From JANQTF01 sp041741415 (GTDB taxonomy: Bacteria; Bacteroidota; Bacteroidia; J057): 64,000 bases of DNA. The notes beneath the pieces are model-generated. The model saw nothing but the letters and a program-made list of their open reading frames with translations. It searched no databases and had not been told where the DNA came from. The translations under genes were made by a program, and so were the position numbers. Where the stretch lies: assembly GCA_041741415.1 (NCBI GenBank), contig JBGSKC010000023.1, forward strand, positions 1 to 64,000, given 5' to 3'. Of the stretch, positions 43,368-55,300 are shown one piece after another (within the stretch, counting starts at the first letter, position 1; every line of letters starts with the position of its first letter).

Positions 43368-46300
43368 ATGCTTCGGCCTCTACCCTTTTCCCTACCCCAA
43401 CGTTGGCAAAGGCCCGCACTTTCTGTTGCACTCCTGCTGGTCCTTTTTCTTGCCAACACAGGCTTGATTCATGCCCAGTATAGCGACCAAAGCTCCCTCC
43501 TCATCGCTGGCACTGCAGTTTCGCGGGGCGACGCCGCTTTTGCCGATTTCAATGGCGATGACCGGCTGGACCTGATTGTGACCGGGCAACTTGCAGGCTT
43601 GACGCCTTCGGCCAAAGTCTATGTACGGGGCGTAGTTGGGTTCAACAGTGTTCTTGGGCTGCCGCTTATCATGTCGCTGAGCAATTCCCGACTTGACGTT
43701 GGCGACTTTAACAACGATGGGACCGTGGATATTGCCATTTGTGGCGACAACGGCCTTGCCCGCACTACCCGGGTGATTCGGGTTACCACCCCTGGCGGAC
43801 TTCTCACTTTCCAGGAGGAGCCTGCAGCCAGCGGGTTAACAGGGGTTAACAACGGGGATATTGCCTGGGGCGATTACGACAACGACGGCGACCTTGACCT
43901 GGTGCTGGTGGGGAACACTGGCAGTGGGGTCATTGCCAAAATCTATGAAAACCAGGTGCCCCAGGGCGGGACATTTATCGAAGACGTGGCAGCATCTGCC
44001 ACACTGGTGGGCATGGATTCCGCCTCCGTGGCCTGGATCGATTACAACCAGGATGGCCTGGTGGACCTTGTTACCACCGGGCGCAATGGCAGCGGCCAGC
44101 ACGTGTCCTATCTCTTTCAAAACGCGGGCAACTCCCAGTTTGTCAACATTCCCGGTGCCAGTTTTCAGGGAATGGCCAATGGCTTTGTGGACGTTGCAGA
44201 TATGAACAACGACGGCTTCCCCGATGTCGCGATGTGTGGAAAGGATGTTTTTGGCAACAGGTTTACCCACATTTACCTCAACCAGACCGCCACCAATGCT
44301 GCCGTTCCCTTTGTTCTGCACCAATCCCTCACTGGCATTGCGGATGGAAAAGTACTTTGGGGTGATCTCAACAACGATGGCTGGTCTGACCTGGTAATTG
44401 CCGGGCAGAACGGACCGACCAACAGCAGCCGCCTCACCCAGCTGTATCTCAACAACCAGTCGGGCAGCCTTGTTCCTGCCACTTCCAGCCCCACGGCCCT
44501 GGTGAATCTGAACAACGACCCTGCCCTTGCTTTCGGCGACGGCGACTTTAGTCCGGGCGGCAAGCTCGACCTCTTTACCTCCGGCAAAGCCTCGACCATT
44601 CTGACCACATTCAACTACTACAACAACGTCAACACTGCCATCAATCTCGTGCCCTCCCAGCCCACGGGTTTGACCTACAGCACCTTCGGCAACATCACCC
44701 AGTTTACGTGGAGCCCATCAGCTACCGGATTTGCTGCTGGCACACAGCAAGGCCTGAGCTACGAACTCTACATTGGCACCGGCGCTTCCACCGACCAGTC
44801 TCTCGACCCGGCGATGGCGGCTATTCCCTCCGGAAAACGATACCTCCAGCGAATCACCCACATCCAGGACACCACCTGGAGCATCGTGGGCCTGCCTGCC
44901 AACCCCAACTACTTCGCTGCCGTGCAGGCCGTGGACCAGGCCTTCGAAGGATCAGCATTTTCTGCCACCATTCAATTTCCCGTTATCGGCAGCGTTTCTA
45001 CAGCTTCGGTTTTCACCAATGTCACCTCCACCTCCTTCCCCAGCACCCCAATTGGCCCCAATTTGGGGTTTGTGAGTTGGTGTGATTGCGACAACGACGG
45101 CGATAAAGATCTGGTGTATGGCGGCAATTCCAGTGTGAGCCCCACTTTGACCAATTTCCTGAACCTTTATACCAACCAGGGTGGCGGAAACTTTCTGTTT
45201 CAGGCGGGGAAAAGCGCCACCCTTCCGCGAATTTACCAGGGCGCTGTGGCGTGGGGTGATGTGGACAACGACGGTGACCAGGACCTTGTGGTAACCGGCC
45301 TCGAAGACGTGGGTTTTGCGGGCAACCCGATTACCGAGGTTTTTCTCAATGATGGAACCTGCAGCTTTGGGGCGCCCATTGTGCTCACTGGCGTGTCGAG
45401 AAGCTCGGCAGACTGGGGAGATGTGGATGCCGATGGCGATTTAGACCTGCTCGTTACAGGCAAAGCCGCCAGCGGAAACCTCACGAGGGTGTATCTCAAC
45501 AGCTTTGCCCAAACCGGTGTAGTTGGGTTTACCAATTCTACCAACACTTTCGATGGGGTGGAGACAGGCGATGGCAAATTCGGCGATTTTGATGGCGATG
45601 GCGATCTCGACTTTGCCATCATCGGAGCCACTTCCTCTGCCAACCTGTTCAAGATATACGTCAACGACGGTAACGGAACCTTCACCAGCCCCTTTTCCAT
45701 TGCCTCCACCGGCTTTTTGCGGCAAAGCAACCTCTTGTGGGCCGACCTTGAAAATGACGGTGCCATGGAACTGGTTGTAATGGGCAACAACTCCACCTCC
45801 TCCACCTTCACGCCCAGGCTCAGAATGTTCAAATATTATGCGGGCTTTGGCTTTCTGGCCACCGACCTGGCAAGCGTTGGATTTGCTGAGGGCTCCATTG
45901 AGGCAGGCGATTATAACCAGGACGGCCTCATCGACCTGCTCATTACCGGAAAATCCGGGTCCAACATCTCCTCCTTCCCCAAAAGCGTGCTGCTGCAAAA
46001 CCAGGGTAACGGAGTTTTTACAGAAGATCCCTTTGCCTCCGCCGATTTGGTGAATGTGATGGGCGATAGCGAAGCCTCCTTTGCCGACTACAACAACGAC
46101 GGCCGCCTCGATGTGGCCCTCGTCGGCACAGATGGAACCAACCGCTTCATGCGTTTGTACCGAAACGATCATCCGGCCCCCGTTTCTACCCCAAACCCTC
46201 CGCAAAACCCGCAGGATTCTGTCCTCAATTTTGACGTATTCCTCACCTGGGATGAGCCTTTGCCGCCTGCTGTCAACCCCAACCGCATCAACGGCTTCAC

Positions 46301-49300
46301 CTACGAGCTGTATGTTGATGGCCCTGCGGCGGGGAACGAGGACAAGCGTTCGTCCGGGGCAACCATCGCCAACGGCTATCGCAGAAAGGTGGGCATGGGC
46401 AAAATAAAGGGAACCGGCCCCTACCGCATTACCGGCCTCACCCCGGGAACTTATACCTGGGGCGTTCAGGCCATTGATCAGGACCACGAAGGCTCGACTT
46501 TTTTGCCGGGGGGATCATTTGTTTACCAGGATCCAAGCTTCGTTTCGGTAACCAGTACTTTCTTTCCCAACAACGACCAGGTTGGCCTCAGCCTGAGTGC
46601 TATTGCCTGGGGAGATTACAAATCTGATGGAAGCCTTGATCTGGTTGTTTCAGGAAAAAGCAATGCCAACTCCTTCGACACCCGCCTCTATCAGTTCGAC
46701 ACCAACACCCAAACCTTCCTCGAAGACCCGTTCTATAGCAGTGTCATTGTGGATGTGGCTGATGGCGACCTCGACTGGGGGGATTTTGATAACGACGGCG
46801 ACCTCGACCTTGTGGTGACCGGAGAATCGGCTAATGGGCCAGTGACCAGGATCTATAAAAACATTTCTGGCGGTTTCACCACCATCGACACCCTTGAGCT
46901 TTTCCCGCTGAAGGCCAGTTCTGCACAGTGGGCTCACCTCAACCGCGATGGTTTCCTCGACCTTGTGCTGATAGGAGAAAATGCCGCCGGAACCGCTTTT
47001 ACCAAAATCTACCTGAACAATGGCGCTGGCGGCCTTGTGCCTCAAACCCTGAGCCTGGCCAACCTTACCGATGGTGATATCGCCATTGCAGACTTCGACC
47101 AGGACGGATTCAACGACCTTGTCCTCACAGGCAGCGTCTCCAGCAGCAGTGGTGCAGGATCTACCGTTGCTTACCGCAACCAGGGCAACGGGAACTTTAC
47201 CCTTGTTATCGTACCCGGATTGGCTAACCTCAGGCGCAGCACCCTGGCTGTGGGCGACATGAACTCCGACGGCTTCCCGGATCTGGCAATTTCCGGGGTA
47301 AACAATGGAGGCACTTATCAGGGCTTTGTCTTCAAAAACCTGGGTGGCAGCACCTGGAGCGCTCCCCAATCTATCCTCGGAGTGGCCGATGGCGATATGG
47401 CATTCGCCGACTGCAACAATGACGGATACCCCGATCTGGTAATCGCAGGCGAAAGATCCGCAGCTCCGCTCACCCGCGGCGGCGTGATGTATAAATACAA
47501 TTCCGTTTCCGGGCAGCTGGTCGAAGACCCGCTTGCCAGCCCCAATATCCCCGACCTGAGCGGAGGCGCCTCCATCGCCTGGGGCGATATAGACAACGAC
47601 GGCAAAATTGATTTGCTCACCCTGGGCGAAGGACCATTGCGCCGCTTCGATTTGTTGAAAAACCTCGACCCAAACTCCACCTTCCTGCCAGGCAAGCCCC
47701 AGAGCCTGGCCGCCCAGGTAATCGGCAACCGGGTACGCTTTAGCTGGCAGGCTCCGGCGAATGTAGCTTCACAGCCCTTCCGCAAAGGGATTTCGTACCA
47801 GGTTTCTGTCGGGTCTGCAGCGAATACTGCCAACCGCCTTTCGCCCATGGCCAACCTCACAACCGGCTACCGCCGCATCGTGAGCTTTGGCACCCCCTAC
47901 GACACCACCTCTTTCTCGCTTCAGGGCCTTCCCAATGGGACCTACTTCTGGCAGGTGCAGGCCATCGACACCGACATGCAGGGAGGGCCATTTGAAACCG
48001 GCACCTCCTTTGCCTACGAAGCACCAACTTTCCAGGATGTTACCAGCACTTCATTTGCGACCCTGCCAGCTGGATTGAGTGAAGGCGACCTATCCTGGGC
48101 TGATTATGACCTCGACGGCGACCTCGACCTCATGGTATCAGGGAATGCAGCAGCAGGCGCCAGCGCCACTTTGTATCGCAACACGGGCGGCAATTTCGCC
48201 CCGGCACCCGCCACTTTCACTGGCCTCACCAAAGCCACGGTTACCTGGGTGGATCTTGACAACGACAATCGTCCCGACCTGATCCTCACCGGGTTGAATT
48301 CATCGAATCAACCTGCTACGGTTGCCTATCTCAACAAAACCACTGGCTTTACTTCCTACACATCCGGGCTGCCCGGCATTTCTGAAGCACAGCTTGCCTG
48401 GGCCGACATGGACCGCGATGGCGACAATGACCTGCTGATTTCGGGACTGAGCAGTGGCGGAGCAATTACTGAGCTGTATTACAACAACGGAGCAGGAGCC
48501 TTCACTGCTGCCGGCCTGGCCCTGCAGGGCTTGTATGGCGGCTCGGTGGCCACACCCGACCTCGACGGCGATCTTTTGCCCGATCTATTTGTGGCAGGGA
48601 GAAATACGGCTGGTGTTTGGAGCATCAAAACCTATCGGAACCTCGGTACCGGGAGCGTGCTGGAAACCGTCTCAGGGCTGCCAGCCAGCAGCAATATCAA
48701 AGCTGCCTGGGCAGATTATGACAGCGATGGCGACCCCGACATTGCCTTAATGGCCGGAACCACTACCGCATCTGGCCGCGTTTACCTCAACAATGGCAGC
48801 GGTTCCTTCACCCTTGGGCCTTCCTTCTCGGGTACCCTGCTCGGGGATTTGCAGTGGGGAGATGTGGACGAAAATGGCCGTCCTGATCTGATTGTGATCG
48901 GCGATAACGGCTCGGGCAGGGTGGTTCATTATCATCGCAACACGGGTACCACCCTCACCAGCATCCCGGTGGCAGCTTTGCCGATTTTGCCAGTTGACCA
49001 ACCCTCCCTGGCCTTTGGCGACTTCTCCGGCGACGGCAAACTTGATCTCGCAGTGACCGGTCGCAGCATCAGCAGCCCTACCACCCGGGAATTGCGCCTC
49101 TACCGAAACGTAGATCCCAGCCCCAACCAAGCCCCTGGCCTGCCCGGCAACCTGAACCTTACCAGCTCAGGCGATACCCTCATTTTTACCTGGACGGCTC
49201 CTTCGGGTAATGCCGTTTTTGTAAATGGCTACAGCTACCAGCTGGTGGTGGGAACCAGCGCCAACGCAGTGAACGTTCTCTCGCCTGATGCCAACCTCAC

Positions 49301-52300
49301 CAACGGCTACCGCCGGGTGGTTCAATGGGGCGGCCAGCAACAAGCCACTACAGCCAAACTCATCGGACTGCCGGGTGCCACATATCATTGGGCCGTACAG
49401 ACGGTGGACCAGGATTATGAAGGCTCCGGTTTTGCCACCGCAACGCCCCTTGTTTACCAGGCACCGCTGTTGGTTCAGGCTAATTCCCTGGCCTTTTCGA
49501 CCCCGCCATCAACAGGGGTCAATCGTTCTGATGTGGCCTGGGCCGACATCGACGGCGACGGCAAACTGGACCTGGTCATGGCCGGAGAAGGGGAAAACCT
49601 GGGCGTTTTTCTCAAAGTGTATACCCAGAAACTCGGTAAGCTCGAAGAAGACATAGCAGCCTCAGCTAATTTGGCGGGGCTAAAATTCGCTTCTATTGCC
49701 CTTGCCGACTACGACCTCGACGGCGACCCCGACCTCCTTGTATGCGGACAGCCGGGAACAGCTACCAATCTCCGGCAGACTCGTCTTTACCGGAATGACA
49801 ACGGCGTTTTTGTTGTTGTTCCCGCCATTAATGACTCTTTGCCGCAGGTCAGGATTGGTTCTGTGGCCTGGGCCGATGTGGACCTCGACGGCGACCCTGA
49901 CATTGCCATTACGGGCGAGTCCGCAACTGGATTGATTGGAGCTATTTACCTCAACGAAAACGGAATCTTTGTGCGTGACCGCCGCAGGCAGATCCAGGCG
50001 GTGCAGGAAGGCAAACTGGCCTTCGGCGACTTCGACCGCGACGGCGACCCCGATCTGGCCCTGGCAGGGGCTAATGGCAACACCTTTCATGGAATCGTGT
50101 ACAGAAACAACCCCGAAAGAGGGGAGTTTCAGGCCCTGCCCGGCACCAAGATCAGCATGATTAAAACCAAAGAATCGGCCCTGGCCTGGGTGGACTACAA
50201 CAACGACGGCTACCTGGACCTCATGGTGGCAGGCGAAACAAGCCCTACCTTGTTCCAGCCGGAGGTGAGGCTGTACCGATACAACCCTGGCAGCGATGCT
50301 TTTATCGCTGTTCCCGGCCTTCCATTTACCGGGTTCCGGAATGGCGACATTGCCTGGGGCGACATTAACGACGACGGCTGGCCCGATGTGGTGGTAAGCG
50401 GAAAAACGGGTGCCACCGCCTCGGATCGGAGAACAGCCCTGTATTTGGGTTCCTCCACCGGAGCCTTCACCCTTCATCAGGCAACCACCAACCACCTGGC
50501 AGCAGCGGATAATGGTTCCGCTCTGGCCATGGGAGATTTCGACAACGACGGCAAGCTCGACCTCGCCCTGGCAGGCCAACGGGCTGATGCTGCCCCGCGC
50601 CGCGCTTTGCAGGTCTATCGCAACGCAGAACCCAGCCCCAACCAAACACCCGGACTGCCAACCGGCCTGAGCTCCGCGGTGAGTGGCGACACAGTCAGGT
50701 TAAGCTGGGTGGCTTCGCCGGCACCGGCTAACCTGCAGCCCGGTATTTCCTACAACCTGATTTTGCAAAAAATCGGCGGCGGAACGGTTGTATCGCCCCT
50801 TTCCTTCTTGCCAGGAGGCCTGCGACGCCTGCCAGCTTACGGCAATGCCGGTCATTCGCTTGCCATCACCCTGCGCAACCTGGAAGCTGGTTCTTACCAG
50901 TGGCGCTTGCAAGCCATTGACCAGGACCTCGAAGGCGGCGCATTCACCAGCCCCGATACTTTTACCTATACCCCCGCTTCCTTTGTGAATGTGACCCGCC
51001 GCTGGATCGATCAGGCATTGCCTGGGATGGAAGATGGCGATGCAGCCTGGGGCGACGTTGACGGCGACGGTGACCTGGACCTGATTGTGACAGGCCGCAC
51101 CCAAACCCAAAATTTCTTCACCGAATTTTTCCTCAACGATAACCAGCATAGCCTTCGCCCACAGGGAGCCACAGCTGTCGGGCTGCCAGCCTTGAGAGAA
51201 TCGTCAGTGGCATGGCACGACATTGATGCCGACGGAGATCTGGACCTGGCCATTGCCGGTCTGGGTTCTGGTGGCCGCCAAACCAGGGTATTCCGTTACC
51301 AAAGTGGCAGCTTCCAGGCCATCGCCTCCACCTTTGAGGCAGTTTCCCTCGGCGACCTCGCCTGGATTGATGCAGACCACGACGGCGACCCCGACTTGCT
51401 GCTTACAGGGAAAGGAAACAGCGGGCCCGTGCTTCATTTGTACCTGAACAACAACGGGGTATTTACCCGAAAAACCACCAACTGGCCAGGCCTTGAAGAA
51501 GCAGCCCTGGCAGTAGTTGACATCAACCGCGATGGTTTCCAGGATTTTGTGGTGGCAGGATTTGACGGGACCAACCCCAGGGTGCTGCTCTTCACTGGTG
51601 ATGTGCAAGGGAACTTTGCCTTCAGTGACCTTGGCAACGCCACCCCGATTCGAAAAGCGAGCCTCGGGTGGATGGATTTCAACCACGACGGCTGGATGGA
51701 CCTGGCTTTGAGCGGCACCAACAGCAGCGGCCAACCCGTGTCTGAGCGCTTGCTCAACCAGCAGAATGGCACCTTTTCTTCGGCGACCTCGGCCCTGGAC
51801 CCAATCGGCGAAGGCCAGCTTGTGCCGGGTGATGTGAACGAAGACGGCTATGGCGACATCATTGCTTTTGGCGAAAACGCTGGCGGCCAGGCCCAGGTAA
51901 GGGTATATGTAAATCAAAATGGCAGCAGCCTGCAAAGCAACTTGGCGCTTGCCTCCGATTTTGTGCCGGTTGGTGCGGGCGTCTTTTTGGCCCAGGGCGA
52001 CTTCGACGGAGATGGCAAGCTTGATTTAATGGTTTCGGGCGGAAGCGGAAACAGCACTTCTATGGCCCTGTACCAGAACCAGTTACCAGTAGCGAATTTT
52101 CAACTGGAGGCCCCCGAGCAGCTCAGCCGGAGCATTGTGGGGGCGTCGGTTCAGTTGGAGTGGGAGGCGCCAAGTGGCATGAGTGCAGCCCAGCGGGCAG
52201 GATTGACCTACGCTGTGACGCTGGATCGTGTGTCGGATGGCAGCACCAGGGTTTCTGGGCTGAGCACCCAAGAGGGAGTCCGGCAGGTGGTGGCTCACGG

Positions 52301-55300
52301 CGCGGCAGGCCAGACCAGCAGCTTGCTCCTCTCCAACCTTGAGGAGGGGGCAGTATATCGATGGAAGGTGCAGGCCATCGGCCAGGACTACGAAGGATCG
52401 CCATTTTCTGCTGAAGACGCCTTTGCGTTTGAGCCTCCGGCATTCGAAGACAAGACCCCGATTGTATTTACCAATGACCCGCCGAGGCCCGTGGCCGAAG
52501 CCCGTATTTCTTTGGGCGATTATGACGCTGACGGCGACCTCGACCTGATAGCAGTGGGCGAAGCAGAGACTGGCATGGCCTCCGTCTCGGTCTTCAGGAA
52601 TGAAACAACGCAGGCTAACGGCGGTAAATTCGTGCTTGACACTGCCGTGACCCAAGCGCTTGTGCCGGTAAAAAATCCTGCGTTGGCATGGGAAGACGTG
52701 AACGGAGATGGTTTTCTGGACCTTTTCCTGGCGGGGCTGCAAAATGACGGCACGCCTTTGAGCAGGCTTTATTTGTATCAGAATGGCAATTATCAGCAAG
52801 CAATTGGCACAGCTTTCCCGGATTTGTACAGAGCCATGGCCGACTGGGCTGATTATGACCGAGACGGCGACCTGGACCTGGCACTGGCTGGACTCCGGGC
52901 TGACGGCAGCCGGTTTACCGGCATTTTCCGACAAACCACCCCTGGCCAATGGGAGCTTGATACCGAAGCTTTGGCGGGCATCAACAACGCAGCCGTGGTG
53001 GACGGCGACCTGACATGGGGCGATTTTGACGCAGACGGCGACATTGACCTTGTTATTGCCGGCACCTCCGACATTGGGCCCGTGACCCGGGTGCTGAAAA
53101 ACAACGGCCAGGGCCGCTTTAGCATTGGCTTGTATAGCGAGCTTGTTCCGGCCCGAAACAGCAGGCTGGCATGGGGCGACTTTGACAACGACGGCGACAT
53201 GGACCTGCTCATGACTGGCGACAACTCCACACAGTCTGTTTTTGTGCCCTATACCGTGGTGTATCAATACCTCAAAGGCGACGACCGCTTCACTGAGTTT
53301 ACCAACCAGACCTTTGTAGACCTGACACAGGGATCTGCCAACTGGGGAGATTTCAACAATGATGGCTGGCTGGATATCCTGGTGAGTGGAAAATTTGCTA
53401 ATAACGATTCCTCCCGCGCCACCCGCTTGTACAGAAACCAGGGCGGCACCTCCTTTGTCGAGGACCTTACCAGTTCGGGGGATCTGGTGAATGTGGACCT
53501 TGGTGCTGCGGCATGGGGAGATTACAATGGCGACCAGAAACTTGATATTTTCCTTACGGGGCGGACCGGAGCCAGTCCTTCGGCCTATACTTTTGTGCTG
53601 TTTGAAAACATCGACACGGTGGCCAACGTCACCCCGGTACAACCACTGGACCCCTCTTCCAGCGTTCTCGGCAGGGATGTTACCCTTCAATGGGATGCCC
53701 CGAATTATTTGCCTGCCAACAAGCGCGCAGGCCTATCCTACAACCTGCTGCTGGTAAAATTGGGAGACTCCCGCTACCTCACTTCTCCGCAATCGGATTC
53801 CAGCAATGGCTACCGCAGGATCGTGGCACAGGGAGCATTGGGGGCCAACCTCAGCCGGACCTTCCGCGACCTAGACGACGGCGATTATTTCTGGCAGGTG
53901 CAAACGGTCGATCAGGACTTTGAAGGATCTGCCTTCACCGATCCGATCCGGTTTTCCTTCAAAAGCCCTGTTCCGAAAATCATCTCCGAAACCTTCCCAG
54001 CCACCTATGAAAAGGACGGAGCCGCAGTGAGAGCCTCCGTGAATGTGGAGGATCCCAACATTGTGGACGAGGTACTGATTCACTACAAAGGCATCGCCTC
54101 AGGCAACTGGTCGGTGGCTGCCACCACTGGCTCGGGAGGCACCTTTCATTTTGACATCGACCAAAGCATGGTGGATGAAATGGGCCTCGAGTACTTTTTC
54201 CAGGTCATCGGCACATTTGGCTATGATGCCTTCTCCGACACGGGCTACAGCTACATGCTTTACCCTAATGGCTTCAATGTCAGTGGATTACGGTTTGGGA
54301 AAAAATATGACGACTACGACATTGTTGCTATTCCGCTCGTGCTCAATGAGCCAGGTGTTGACAAGGTAATCGAGGAATATGGCGAATACAACGACCGGAT
54401 CTGGCGGCTGTGGCATTATTCAGGGGGTCAGTTAAATGAGTACACCCAGAGCAATTTCAGCAGCTTTGAGCCTGGCAAAGGCTATTGGCTGATCAGCAAG
54501 GAGGAACGATCCTTCAACAGTGGTCGTGGCCGGGTGGTAGAAGCTAATGATGCCCATCCTTATGAAATGAATCTGGTCCAGGGCTACAACCAAATTGGCA
54601 CGCCTTTCCCCTTCGCGGTGAGCTGGAGCGATATTCTGGCTGCCAACAGCCAGGAAGTTCGCGATGCCGTGGAAGATGCTCTGGCCTATGAAACGGCCTA
54701 TCAGGGCTCAGACAGGCTCCGGTATCTGCGAGGAGGCTTTGTGTTTGCCCACAGCGCAGTGACCCTTCGAGTGCCGGTGAGAAAAAACCCAGCGGTTCAG
54801 CGTGGCGACGGCTGGCTGATGCCCGAGGTATTTGACAACCCCGACATGAGTCGGTGGTTGCTGCCTTTCACCGTTTCCCAGGGAGAAAAAACCTTCCAGT
54901 TAGGCGGTTTGGGCATGGCCCCCGGCGCTCAGGCTGGCCGCGACCCCCTGGATCGGATGGCTCCTCCAGCCTTCGGGGAATTCGTCCACATGACAATTCA
55001 TCATCCCGAATATTTTTATGAGGACTTCACCCGCGACGTCGTTCCTACGGCAAAATCGCACAGCTGGGAGTTTGAGGTACAAGCCAACCTCAGCGACCCT
55101 CTCCTGACCCTGAGCTGGAACCCGGCGCATTTGCCAGAAGGCAGCCAGCGTTGGAAGCTGCTCGACAGAGACCGCCAGGTAGTAATCGATTTGCAGGAGC
55201 AAAGCCAATACCTGAGCCTGAACCCGGAAGGCCGGCGCCGCTTCCGTCTGTATTTTGGTGATGAAGCCTTTTTGGCTCAAGCCATTCAGCCTGAGCGGAT

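Noticed and set aside
52083..53690. Minus-strand frame of 535 codons inside the giant FG-GAP gene
   Set aside because: Antisense of regular D-x-D-x-D-G repeats; repetitive and without a recognisable fold.
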